Shown here one piece after another: positions 38,659-46,690 of a stretch of DNA of 64,000 bases. How positions within the stretch are numbered: position 1 is the first letter of the stretch; each line of letters starts with the position of its first letter. A program made the translations under genes and the position numbers. The stretch comes from Hyphomicrobium sp. GTDB taxonomy: Bacteria > Pseudomonadota > Alphaproteobacteria > Rhizobiales > Hyphomicrobiaceae. Location of the stretch: positions 248,001-312,000 of the forward strand of contig JAIEMV010000002.1 of NCBI GenBank assembly GCA_019751875.1, written 5' to 3'. The notes under the pieces are model-generated. The model searched no databases. It had not been told where the DNA came from and worked only from the letters and a program-made list of their open reading frames with translations.

Positions 38659-38878
38659 TCCATCCTCAATGTTGAGAGCAGTCTAGTACGGCGGCACGGC
38701 CGTGTCGCTCGCTGCGGCATACCACCCGACGAACACAACGGCGGTACGACGCAAGTCCGTCGCCACCCGCCCGTGCAGGTCCGGTACAGCGCCCTCAGCG
38801 CCTATAATGTGTCGGGTAGCCCCTACGACAGGAACGCCTTGAAATACATCCGGTTCCTGTGGCTGAGCTGAGAGAGCC

Positions 38879-39430
38879 CTACTTCCGGATGCGGGTGATC
38901 TTCGTGCCTTCAAGGGTCAAATTGTACATCAGCCCCTTGGGATCGAGAATGAACCCAACCACCGGACTGACGATCTTATTGGTGTCAATCGATCCGCCGA
39001 CACCCACGGTCACGATGGCGACGGACCCATCCACCCCCACCTTCCAACCATTCGACCGCCGGAATTGGTCCAGCGCTTCCGGCGTCATGAACATGATGAT
39101 CACGGAGCGAGCTTGCACGCCGAGCTGGAATCCGAAGGAGGCGCCGATCGTATTGTAGTAAGTGGTAGGCTGACCTCGCACCATCAACGCGCCCTCGCCG
39201 TACTCGCCCCCAAACCCAAAGCCAGCCTTTACGACAGAGGGAAAAACCAGGATTCCATACGATTTGTTGGCGAGTTCACGGGCCCCTCCGATCTGCGCAT
39301 AGAAGCGGTCGATCGTGGACCGCACGTCGGCATCGATCTCCCCGGCAGACGCTGCCTCGGCCCGCGGCGCGGAAACGGCGGCCAGCATCCCCAGGGAGCA
39401 GAGCGCAAATGCGAAAGCTTTCAGAGACAT
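38879..39430 (-). CDS. Secreted SYLF-domain (YSC84-type) lipid-binding protein
   Basis: About 183 residues from ATG 39430 (GGAGG 11 nt upstream). A Sec signal peptide ends near ALAAVSAPRAEA, followed by a SYLF domain: helix RSTIDRFYAQIGGARELANKS, then GILVFPSVVKAGFGFGGEYGEG and GVDGSVAIVTVGVGGSIDT. SYLF proteins bind phosphoinositide-like or other lipids; in bacteria they are periplasmic and of uncertain role. The start six codons upstream (39448) is also open. Confidence 0.88.
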   Translation of the reverse strand: MSLKAFAFALCSLGMLAAVSAPRAEAASAGEIDADVRSTIDRFYAQIGGARELANKSYGILVFPSVVKAGFGFGGEYGEGALMVRGQPTTYYNTIGASFGFQLGVQARSVIIMFMTPEALDQFRRSNGWKVGVDGSVAIVTVGVGGSIDTNKIVSPVVGFILDPKGLMYNLTLEGTKITRIRK

Positions 39431-39538
39431 CGCGGCGGGGCCTCCCACAGATTCGAATCGGCCTCCACCGTCGGGACGAAGTACGGCAGGAGGAAGGCCG
39501 CAAACGAGCCGCCGCGCTGCTGCCTCCCTGCTGCCCTC

Positions 39539-40492
39539 TTAATGATGATGCGCGTGAGGATCGGCTTGTTTACCAGCGCCCACCTCGCCCACCGTCACCG
39601 GCACGATAATGGTCCCAGCTGTCTTGAAGGTCAGCGTCAAATCGAACGTCTGCCCCTCGGTCAGAGGTGCGGGCAGATCGAGGAACATGAGATGCAGCCC
39701 CCCGGGTTGAAGCGCCACCGTACTCCCCGCCGGGATGTCGAGGCCATCAGAAAGCGCGCGCATTTTCATGACGCCGTTCTCGTCCTTCATCTCGTGAATT
39801 TCCGTTTTCCCGGCCACCGGCGCGGAAGCCGACAGCAACTGGTCCGCTGCCGCAGTCGAATTGACGATTTCCAGATAACCCGCGCCGACCTTCGCGCCAC
39901 CCGGCGTGGCGCGCGCCCAGGCCTTGCCAACCGTCAGCGCGGCCTTCCCACCCTTGTCCGCCTTACCATCCCCCTTCTCGACAATCTTCAAGACAGGTGC
40001 CGGATACTTCAGGCTGCGCGCTTCCACGCCGGGTGCCGCAACCTCCGCCCACGCCAATTGCCCCTTCTCGCACTCTTGCGTCACGGGGAACGCCACCTGA
40101 TCCCCGGGCGCAAAAGCGTCCGAGACGAACCCGACAAAAATAAACTCGTCATAGTGCTCATCGAGAAGCGGGCCGCCCCGCCAGACGATCTCCTTCACGC
40201 CCTCCGAAACCTTGCCGTGAAAATGATCGTAGGCCCGCGCGTACGGCCCCTTCGTCATAGTGACGGTCCATCCGGCCTTCGGCGCAGGCTTCACGCCAAT
40301 GACGCCTTCCGGGATGGTCAGCTTCACCGCAACCGTCGGCGATCCTTCGCATCCGTGCGGCACGCGGAGCGCGGCGCGCAACGATCCCGCCGAAGCCGAT
40401 TTCACGTCGAGCGTGGCGTGGGCGAGTGCTGCGGTGCCGGGTACCGCAACAGCCAGCATCAAAACTGCGGTGAACAGGGAGTGTTTGGTCAT
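39539..40492 (-). CDS. Periplasmic copper-binding DUF1775 (YcnI-like) / PCu(A)C fusion
   Basis: From ATG 40492 (AAAGGA about 10 nt upstream) the protein has 317 residues: a Sec signal cleaved at ALA-HATLDV, a DUF1775/YcnI domain (about 20-170), then a PCu(A)C copper chaperone domain (about 190-305) and a His-rich tail (DPHAHHH). Cleavage would leave histidine as first residue, as in YcnI-type copper sites. The PCu(A)C part shows the H/M ligand set (EIHEM, VMKM and GGLHLMF). It probably captures and passes copper in the periplasm. It is followed upstream in the operon direction by a TonB-dependent receptor gene and a DUF2946 gene. Confidence 0.9.
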   Translation of the reverse strand: MTKHSLFTAVLMLAVAVPGTAALAHATLDVKSASAGSLRAALRVPHGCEGSPTVAVKLTIPEGVIGVKPAPKAGWTVTMTKGPYARAYDHFHGKVSEGVKEIVWRGGPLLDEHYDEFIFVGFVSDAFAPGDQVAFPVTQECEKGQLAWAEVAAPGVEARSLKYPAPVLKIVEKGDGKADKGGKAALTVGKAWARATPGGAKVGAGYLEIVNSTAAADQLLSASAPVAGKTEIHEMKDENGVMKMRALSDGLDIPAGSTVALQPGGLHLMFLDLPAPLTEGQTFDLTLTFKTAGTIIVPVTVGEVGAGKQADPHAHHH

Positions 40493-40621
40493 GTGCGCGT
40501 ATCCTTTGGACGCAGGGAAAAGGGCGTGGATGGCGCCCGAAAGCGCCATCCAGGCCGGAACCGCGAATGGACGACGGGGAAGTCGAAGAGACCTCATCGC
40601 ACGGCTCCGGCTTTCTCATCG

Positions 40622-42928
40622 TCACCAGCGGTATTGAATACCGCCGTAAACTGCACGACCCGTTCCAGGCTCGAAGAGAGGGCTGTTTATTGCGGCCTGC
40701 GTGGTGACACTCGCGCTCGCGATGTACACTTCGTCTGTAAGATTTCGGCCCTCGATATAGGCGGTCCAGGTTCCGCCGTTGTCGAAACCGAGCTTGGCTC
40801 CGAGCAATGCGTAGGCATCCGTTTCCAACGTGTTGCGGCTGTCGACGAAGTACGCGTCCGGCACCCATTCAACGTTTGGTCCGGCATATACGCCGCTCGG
40901 ATGTTTGTAGAGCAATTCCGCGCGCAGGTAGTGGCGCGGCGCACCGGGCAACTGATTGTTGCCGTACTCCGGATCGTCGACGAACCGGAAATCGTTGAAC
41001 GTGTAAGCTGCGTTCAGCCACACTTCATCGCCGTGGGTGCCAGGCTCGAAAATGCCCGAAAACACGCGTGCCGCAATCCCGAACTCAACGCCTTGGTGCA
41101 GCGTCTTGTTCAGATTGATCTGGTCGCATGTCCCGATCGCGCTACCGTCGGCAACCGTATTGCACTGGAACTCGTTCTCGATATCCGACCGGTAGAGGGC
41201 CAGGTCCCAGCGCAACCCCGGCAGATTGCCTCGCGTGCCGATTTCATACGTCCAGGCCTCCTGCGGCACGAGAACCGGAACCGGCCGTCCCGGAGGCGGG
41301 ATCTCGTTGAACGTCGGCGCCTCGGAGCTTTTCGAGATGTTGCCAAAAACCTGGATCGCCGACGTGACGTCCCACAATATCCCGGTCTTGGGATTCCAGA
41401 ACTCATAGTCAGCCTGTCGCGACTCGTCACCGTTCGACAGAAAGCGATCCTCCAACCTGCGGTCCGCAAAGTTGTACTGAATTCCTGCAATCAAGGCGAC
41501 ATCCGGAACGACAAAGAACGAGTTTTCAGCATAGACCACCGTATTGTCGGAGATCTGGTCTGCGTCCGACGTCAGCGCACCCTTGTTGCCAAGGACGTTT
41601 GTGAATGTCAGCGCGCGCGTCTCGCCATTCTGGACCGCAACGCCACCCACGAAGCGATTGCGGAACCCGCCATACATGTTGTCGTCCACGACCCGGCCGA
41701 AGCCGCCGTAGTTTTTCACATCCTGATCGATGTAAATCGAGATCGGATGGTCAAGGTGACGGTCCAAATAGAAGCCGCCGAACTCGACGACAGTCCCGTC
41801 CTGCACCCGCCACGACGTTCGGTTTGCAACGCGAACCGTATCGAGGTTGCGCTCGAAGTCGCGATCAACGTTGTCGTTGCCATTGCCCGTAGGACCGAGT
41901 CCGGGACGCACGAATGCCCCCGACGGGTTGCTCAATGCTTCAGCGCGCGTTACGGCCCCCGGAATGTTCTGCCGTATCTGATTGGCATTGACGTAGAATC
42001 GCGTCTCGAAATCCTCCGTCAGCTTGAACCCGACATTCCCGCTCCCGCGAAAACTCTCACCTTCACTGTGGTCGCGGAAGCCATCGGCCTGCTGCCACGT
42101 GCCAGTGATGAAATAGTCCGTGTTTCCGGACACCGCACCCGACGACACCGACGACTTGATGAATCCGAAGCTGCCGGTGTCGATGCGCGCGCCGAAGAGA
42201 TCGCTGTCGTACCCTGTGGGCATCACGAAGTTGATCGCACCGCCGAGCGAATTGGCGCCAAACCGGAGAGCGTTGGCACCCTTGAAGACCTCGATGTAGT
42301 TGTACGCGGTCGGATCGATCTCCTGGAAGTCGCTGGAGCCGTCGGCCGTGGTGATGGGAATGACGCCATCCATCAGCAGAAATACGCCACGCCCATGGAA
42401 ATTGCGCGACAAGCCAGACCCGCGGATCGAGAGCCGACTGTCCTCGCCCCATTTGGTCTGGATGAACACGCCCGGCACGTAGTCGAGGGCATCCTTAAGC
42501 GTCACCGCCGGAGTGCTGTCCTTGTACTCTTCGGCAGGGACGACCTCGACGGCACCAGGCGTCCGATCGATGTCGGCACGCGCCTCTGCGGCGGTTGGAA
42601 CGGTAAGACTTCCCGACCGCGTCCCAGGTGGCACGATGGCATAGGGGTTTTTTGGATCGGCAGCATCACCGCTGTTTACGTTGGATACATCGGCAGCCGC
42701 GACCGAGTCAGCTATGGGCTCCGCAGCAGGCGCGGGAGCGGGCGGTGCTGTCGCCTTCTGTGGCTTTGGCTTAGCCGCGCCTGCCGGCTGCTGCACCTCG
42801 ACCGGTGGCAACTCGCCGTCCTTGGCCTGTTGTGCCAACGCGGCGGGTGCAGTGACAGACAAAAGTGCGGCAGAGAGAACGGCGGTAGGCGCAACCGCGA
42901 AGGAAGGGCGCCGAACGTTGGACGACAT
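40622..42928 (-). CDS. TonB-dependent outer-membrane receptor, probably metal (copper) related
   Basis: From ATG 42928 the protein has 768 residues with a clear signal peptide (ending AALAQQ). A TonB-box-containing Pro/Ala-rich stretch follows, then the plug domain (about 110-230; TLKDALDYVPGVFIQTKWG, RGSGLSRNFHGRGVFLLMDG, EVFKGANALRFGANSLGGAINFV) and a 22-strand-type barrel ending GRAVYGGIQYRW with terminal aromatic Trp. The substrate is inferred as copper only from the neighbouring PCu(A)C/DUF1775 and DUF2946 genes; a siderophore or another ligand is possible. Confidence 0.9.
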   Translation of the reverse strand: MSSNVRRPSFAVAPTAVLSAALLSVTAPAALAQQAKDGELPPVEVQQPAGAAKPKPQKATAPPAPAPAAEPIADSVAAADVSNVNSGDAADPKNPYAIVPPGTRSGSLTVPTAAEARADIDRTPGAVEVVPAEEYKDSTPAVTLKDALDYVPGVFIQTKWGEDSRLSIRGSGLSRNFHGRGVFLLMDGVIPITTADGSSDFQEIDPTAYNYIEVFKGANALRFGANSLGGAINFVMPTGYDSDLFGARIDTGSFGFIKSSVSSGAVSGNTDYFITGTWQQADGFRDHSEGESFRGSGNVGFKLTEDFETRFYVNANQIRQNIPGAVTRAEALSNPSGAFVRPGLGPTGNGNDNVDRDFERNLDTVRVANRTSWRVQDGTVVEFGGFYLDRHLDHPISIYIDQDVKNYGGFGRVVDDNMYGGFRNRFVGGVAVQNGETRALTFTNVLGNKGALTSDADQISDNTVVYAENSFFVVPDVALIAGIQYNFADRRLEDRFLSNGDESRQADYEFWNPKTGILWDVTSAIQVFGNISKSSEAPTFNEIPPPGRPVPVLVPQEAWTYEIGTRGNLPGLRWDLALYRSDIENEFQCNTVADGSAIGTCDQINLNKTLHQGVEFGIAARVFSGIFEPGTHGDEVWLNAAYTFNDFRFVDDPEYGNNQLPGAPRHYLRAELLYKHPSGVYAGPNVEWVPDAYFVDSRNTLETDAYALLGAKLGFDNGGTWTAYIEGRNLTDEVYIASASVTTQAAINSPLFEPGTGRAVYGGIQYRW

Positions 42929-42995
42929 GAAAGGAAAACTCCCGCGATGAACACGATACAGAGGCGCTGACAACGCACACTGGCTTGGATCACGT

Positions 42996-43460
42996 TCAGG
43001 CGAGGGAAGGAGGAGCCCGCGAACCGTGCGCGGGACCGGCACGCGCCGGCGGAAGCGAAACTGAGAGATGAAGAGGCGCAAGCGATGCCGCGTCGGTGGC
43101 GGGACTTGCCACAGTCGCAAGGAGGTCAGGCAGAGTGAGAGACGCCAGGGAGCCGAGAGAGCAGGGCTCGCCCATGTGCTTGGCGACGGGTCCGTCATGC
43201 GACGTGCCGTCTACGTCCGCGTCGACGATTTTTGCCCCGTTGGCCGTACAGATGACGATCTTGAACGACCCGCCATCCGCACCCGAGAAATCCGGCATGA
43301 AACCAGCTGGGATGAGAGCTTTCAGCACGAACGCAACGAGCAATGCGTGGCCGAGCCACACACGCACGCGGCGCAATGCTGAAATGGTCCCATGTCCAGA
43401 CATATGCCCAGAGTAGGCGAAAGACATGTGAGCCTGCAAGTGCATGGCCATATCAATCAT
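42996..43460 (-). CDS. DUF2946-type membrane protein
   Basis: Residues include one hydrophobic segment (LGHALLVAFVLKALIPAGF), followed by a metal/redox-like CTANGAKIVD motif, His-containing loop and CSLGSLASL segment, the usual form of the DUF2946 family found beside TonB-dependent copper receptors and PCu(A)C proteins. The frame is open back to 43559 but would then collide with the divergent DUF3008 gene; Met at 43460 or later (43445, 43427, 43403) is more likely. It is the first gene of the probable copper operon. Confidence 0.7.
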   Translation of the reverse strand: MIDMAMHLQAHMSFAYSGHMSGHGTISALRRVRVWLGHALLVAFVLKALIPAGFMPDFSGADGGSFKIVICTANGAKIVDADVDGTSHDGPVAKHMGEPCSLGSLASLTLPDLLATVASPATDAASLAPLHLSVSLPPARAGPAHGSRAPPSLA

Positions 43461-43557
43461 CGATGCGGGTCCGCCGGGCCACAGTCGCCGCCAGGATCCT
43501 TTGGAACCCGCAAACAGTTGCACGGTTGTTCGCCAATCATACCAAGGGAGGCAACCC

Positions 43558-43806
43558 ATGCCCGCACGATCAAAGAAGCAGCAGATGGCCGCCGGCGCCG
43601 CTCTATCCGCAAAGCGCGGTGAGACATCGAAGTCTCAGCTGAAGGGGGCCTCCAAGCAAATGGCTGACTCCATGACGGAGAAGGAATTGCGCGACCTCGC
43701 GAGCACCCCGCGGAAGAAACTGCCGGCCAAGAAAAGTGCCTCACCGTCGAAATCGTCCCGTACGTCCTCTCGATCAGGCGCCAAGCGCTCCAGCCGCTCG
43801 AAGTAG
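43558..43806 (+). CDS. DUF3008 family small basic protein
   Basis: 82 residues, highly basic, opening MPARSKKQQMAAGAALSAKRG with the core KGASKQMADSMTEKELRDLAS, matching the DUF3008 family. The tail is Lys/Ser/Arg-rich and low complexity, suggesting nucleic-acid contact. GGAGG lies 7 nt before the ATG. The function of the family is not established. Confidence 0.85.
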   Translation: MPARSKKQQMAAGAALSAKRGETSKSQLKGASKQMADSMTEKELRDLASTPRKKLPAKKSASPSKSSRTSSRSGAKRSSRSK

Positions 43807-43915
43807 ACCGCCCATGCAACGACTTAGGATCAGAGCGCGTCAAAGCTCTTCACACCGGCTTTGACCCTCCTGCCATTGTTTTGCCGAAACTTGATGGCGC
43901 CTCTACAACGAGGAG

Positions 43916-43943
43916 GGCTCACACGTCCCTGAGGGAGTGAGCC
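43916..43943 (+). promoter_or_regulatory. 5'-UTR hairpin sequestering the ribosome binding site of the next gene
   Basis: GGCTCAC pairs perfectly with GTGAGCC, which ends directly against the ATG at 43944; inside it TCCC-TGA-GGGA forms a second, nested stem with a 3-nt loop and a 3-nt bulge. The purine-rich GAGGGAG that would act as Shine-Dalgarno is entirely paired. This is compatible with a translation-control element such as an RNA thermometer, but function is untested. Confidence 0.5.
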
Positions 43944-44834
43944 ATGGCAAGCCGATCAATACATGACGCGTGGGACGAAGCAGACATCGATTTCGGCGTT
44001 GCGCGCCACGAGGCTCAGTCTCGCGCGCTCGCTTTCGACGCGGCGCACGACTTCTATCCAGGCGAACCGATCACAGGGCCGGTTCAACAGAGGAGTCGCC
44101 TCCGCACGGTCGCTTACTTAGTTATGCTCGGGATCGCCGGATGGGGCATGATACAGACTTCGGCCGTATGGCGACCGTGGTGGGACGCGGGGGGCGGGGC
44201 CGTCTTGGCTGAGCTTGAGCGCAGAAGAGCGACCGAGCCGGCATCCCCAATGGCGACGGACCCGACCCCGCCATCCGCCACCGCACCTTTGGAACCCTTA
44301 TCGATGGCCAAGGACGTCGCCGAGATTGCTGGAACAGCCCTCAATCCTCCCGGTGTCGAACCCGTTGCTGAGCCCGGCACGACTGAAACAACCGCCTCGC
44401 CGGCAGCACCGAACGCAGCAGTCGACATCGTGCCTCAAACAGCCGCGCCGACCCCGCTGCCGGAACCACAAATTGATCCAACCGATCCCTACCAGAAGCG
44501 CGCGGCCGCGATCGGCCTTCATCCGCAACTATCTCGTGCCCTTCTCTCGAGTTTCTCTGACGCCGACTACCGCAATGCTGCCACCGCGATCCGCAAAGCC
44601 CTCGCAGAGGCAGACGATGCCGACAAGTTTGTCTGGCCTCGCCAGGCGACCGCCAAACGCGCCGTCTTTCAGGTGCATTTCGTAACCGGTGACCGTCCTG
44701 ATTGCCGTCGCTACATTGTGACAGTGCTGATGAACGGCTGGACCACCACAGCTCTGCCCATGGAAAAGTGCGGTGTCACGCCACCAAAGCGGAGCGCACA
44801 AGCTGACAACGCGAGACATCGATCGATGCAGTGA
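43944..44834 (+). CDS. Unknown single-pass membrane protein
   Basis: The 296-residue protein has a polar N-terminus (about 1-50), one membrane helix (about 53-73), an Ala/Pro/Thr-rich linker (about 95-175) and a C-terminal globular part (about 180-285) with cysteines (RPDCRRYIV, MEKCGV). The topology suggests a periplasmic C-terminal domain. I do not recognise the family. Its start codon is flush with a strong RNA hairpin. Confidence 0.75.
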   Translation: MASRSIHDAWDEADIDFGVARHEAQSRALAFDAAHDFYPGEPITGPVQQRSRLRTVAYLVMLGIAGWGMIQTSAVWRPWWDAGGGAVLAELERRRATEPASPMATDPTPPSATAPLEPLSMAKDVAEIAGTALNPPGVEPVAEPGTTETTASPAAPNAAVDIVPQTAAPTPLPEPQIDPTDPYQKRAAAIGLHPQLSRALLSSFSDADYRNAATAIRKALAEADDADKFVWPRQATAKRAVFQVHFVTGDRPDCRRYIVTVLMNGWTTTALPMEKCGVTPPKRSAQADNARHRSMQ

Positions 44835-44856
44835 TTGTCCCCGCTAGCTGCTCACG

Positions 44857-44884
44857 AAAAAAAGCGGCCTCTTGCGAAGCCGCT
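44857..44884 (-). terminator. Terminator of the small secreted-protein gene
   Basis: On the minus strand, a 6-bp stem AGCGGC/GCCGCT with a 10-nt loop is followed by seven T. It lies directly past the stop of the gene at 44906-45295; the hairpin may also stop read-through of the convergent plus gene. Confidence 0.75.
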
Positions 44885-44905
44885 CATCACGAGTATCGAT
44901 GCGAT

Positions 44906-45295
44906 TTATGGAGTCTGACCGGGCTGCATCTTTTCGCTGCCGCTGTGCGGACTCTTCATATCTGACGAACCAGAGGTTCCAGACCCCGACGTGCCAGAAC
45001 TTGTTCCCGAGCTCGATGACCCTGCACCAGGCGCGCCAGTTCCTGTTGCGCCAGAACCAGTTCCATAGTCATTGAACTGTGATCCGGCAGGCTTATTGCT
45101 GGGTGACATCTGGTCTGATGGCCCCTTCGGTCCGGGACTACCGGAGCGTTCGACGTTAGGATCAGTCGAGTGGGCGCCCTTGCCTTCGGGGCCTTCTAGA
45201 GCCTTTTCGTTGAGCCGGTTTTCACTGCTCGCACCAGCTAGAGCCGGTGTGACACCGCAGAGTACGAGAACGGGAATAATCCAAAGTCGTTTCAT
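44906..45295 (-). CDS. Small secreted Gly/Ser-rich protein
   Basis: 129 residues from ATG 45295, with a strong AGGAGG 6 nt upstream. There is a signal peptide (MKRLWIIPVLVLCGVTPALA), a polar segment (ENRLNEKALEGPEGKG), then a Gly/Ser/Thr/Pro low-complexity tail. It has no recognisable domain; it is likely a periplasmic or exported protein. Confidence 0.75.
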   Translation of the reverse strand: MKRLWIIPVLVLCGVTPALAGASSENRLNEKALEGPEGKGAHSTDPNVERSGSPGPKGPSDQMSPSNKPAGSQFNDYGTGSGATGTGAPGAGSSSSGTSSGTSGSGTSGSSDMKSPHSGSEKMQPGQTP

Positions 45296-45562
45296 GCTGA
45301 CCTCCTGTGGCTGTCGCAGTCTGATGAACCGGCTATGACACCGAGGAGTTCCCGAACGACCGCCGCTGCACTGCGGCAAAGCGGGCGGAAACGCGAAAGC
45401 GGCCGCCCGATACACACTGGGCTTGCTGTTGCCAATAAACGCCGCCGGGCCTATTCGAAGATGAAGGGATCGTGATTAGACATTGACCGACCCTATCCAG
45501 CCGATGCACGTACGATCACAGCCGCGCGAAACGGTCGGCCAAGTCCTGTCATCGAGGTCGAA

Positions 45563-46675
45563 ATGCGTCGCAGTATAGGAGCTTGGCTGTTCCTCATCCT
45601 CCTGATGAGTGGCATTGCCGGCGGGCTGGGATTTTACAAGTACTCCGAGATCATGGCTGGAATCGCGGCCGGAGCCACACGGCCCGAACCGAGCGACGCC
45701 GTTGCGACCGTCCGCGTCTCAACAACAGAGTGGGCGCCCACAACCCGCGCCATCGGCACCGTCGTAGCCCGTCAACAGCTTGAGCTGCGCAACGAAATCG
45801 CCGGCCTGGTCGCCGAGCGCGGCTTCTCCTCTGGCGACACCGTAGAAAAAGGCCAAGTTCTCATCCAACTCGATGACCGTCAGGAGCAGGCTTCGCTTGC
45901 TGCTGCCGAAGCCGAAGCACGCCTGGCGCGCGCCAATCTCGATCGCCGTGAAGCGCTGCGTAATAGTCCAGCCTTCTCGATCCAGGAGTTCGACAAATCG
46001 CGCGAGGACTTCGCCGCCGCGACCGCGCGAGCCCAGAGCCTCAAGGTGGTCATCGAGCGCAAGCGCATCGTCGCGCCGTTCAAGGCCCGCGTCGGCATCA
46101 CCGACTTGCAGCCCGGCGCTTATCTCGAAATCGGAACTCTCATCGTGCGTCTGCAGGGCATCGACGAGGATGTGTACATCGATTTCGCACTGCCACAGGA
46201 GTACGCGGCCCTCCTGCATCCGGGTGACGAAGTGGCGGTCACGAGCCCGGCACTCCCGGACGGTCCGCGCCGCGTCAAGATCCTTGCCGAGGACGACAGC
46301 GTCGATCCCGGCAACCGCGCTGTACGTTTCCGCGCCTTGGGCAAGGCCTTGGGCACCATTCTGCGGCCTGGGGCCTTCGTCGACGTGATCGCCAACACGG
46401 CTGTTCCTCGCCAACGCATCGTCGTGCCCCTGACCGCCCTACGCCGCTCGCCCGCAGGACAGCATGTCTTTGTCATAGAGACGAAGGACGGCAAAAGCCG
46501 CGCCCGCGAACGGATCATCGAAACCGGCGCAGTTATTGGCGGCAACATCGTCGTGGAGAAAGGCCTGGAAGTGGGCGAAGTCGTCGCTTCCGCGGGGTCG
46601 TTCAAACTCCGCGACGGCCTACTTATAACAACCGATCCGCAGGCCGAAACGCCCGGTCCGGCTGCCATGAACTGA
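45563..46675 (+). CDS. RND efflux periplasmic adaptor (second system)
   Basis: The 370-residue HlyD-like adaptor has an N-terminal anchor (about 6-28), lipoyl-type halves (LELRNEIAGLVAERGF and IVAPFKARVGITDLQPGAYL), a short helical hairpin and a beta-barrel region. It precedes its pump by 15 bp in an operon. Confidence 0.91.
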   Translation: MRRSIGAWLFLILLMSGIAGGLGFYKYSEIMAGIAAGATRPEPSDAVATVRVSTTEWAPTTRAIGTVVARQQLELRNEIAGLVAERGFSSGDTVEKGQVLIQLDDRQEQASLAAAEAEARLARANLDRREALRNSPAFSIQEFDKSREDFAAATARAQSLKVVIERKRIVAPFKARVGITDLQPGAYLEIGTLIVRLQGIDEDVYIDFALPQEYAALLHPGDEVAVTSPALPDGPRRVKILAEDDSVDPGNRAVRFRALGKALGTILRPGAFVDVIANTAVPRQRIVVPLTALRRSPAGQHVFVIETKDGKSRARERIIETGAVIGGNIVVEKGLEVGEVVASAGSFKLRDGLLITTDPQAETPGPAAMN

Positions 46676-46690
46676 AAGTACGGCACCCCG

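Noticed and set aside
39065-42970. A plus-strand open frame of about 1300 codons opposite the copper module
   Set aside because: It spans parts of the SYLF gene, the DUF1775-PCu(A)C gene and the TonB receptor in antisense; composition is non-protein-like.
42929-43198. N-terminal extension of the TonB receptor to 43198
   Set aside because: The extra residues are Arg/Pro-rich and overlap the DUF2946 gene; the signal peptide begins at Met 42928.
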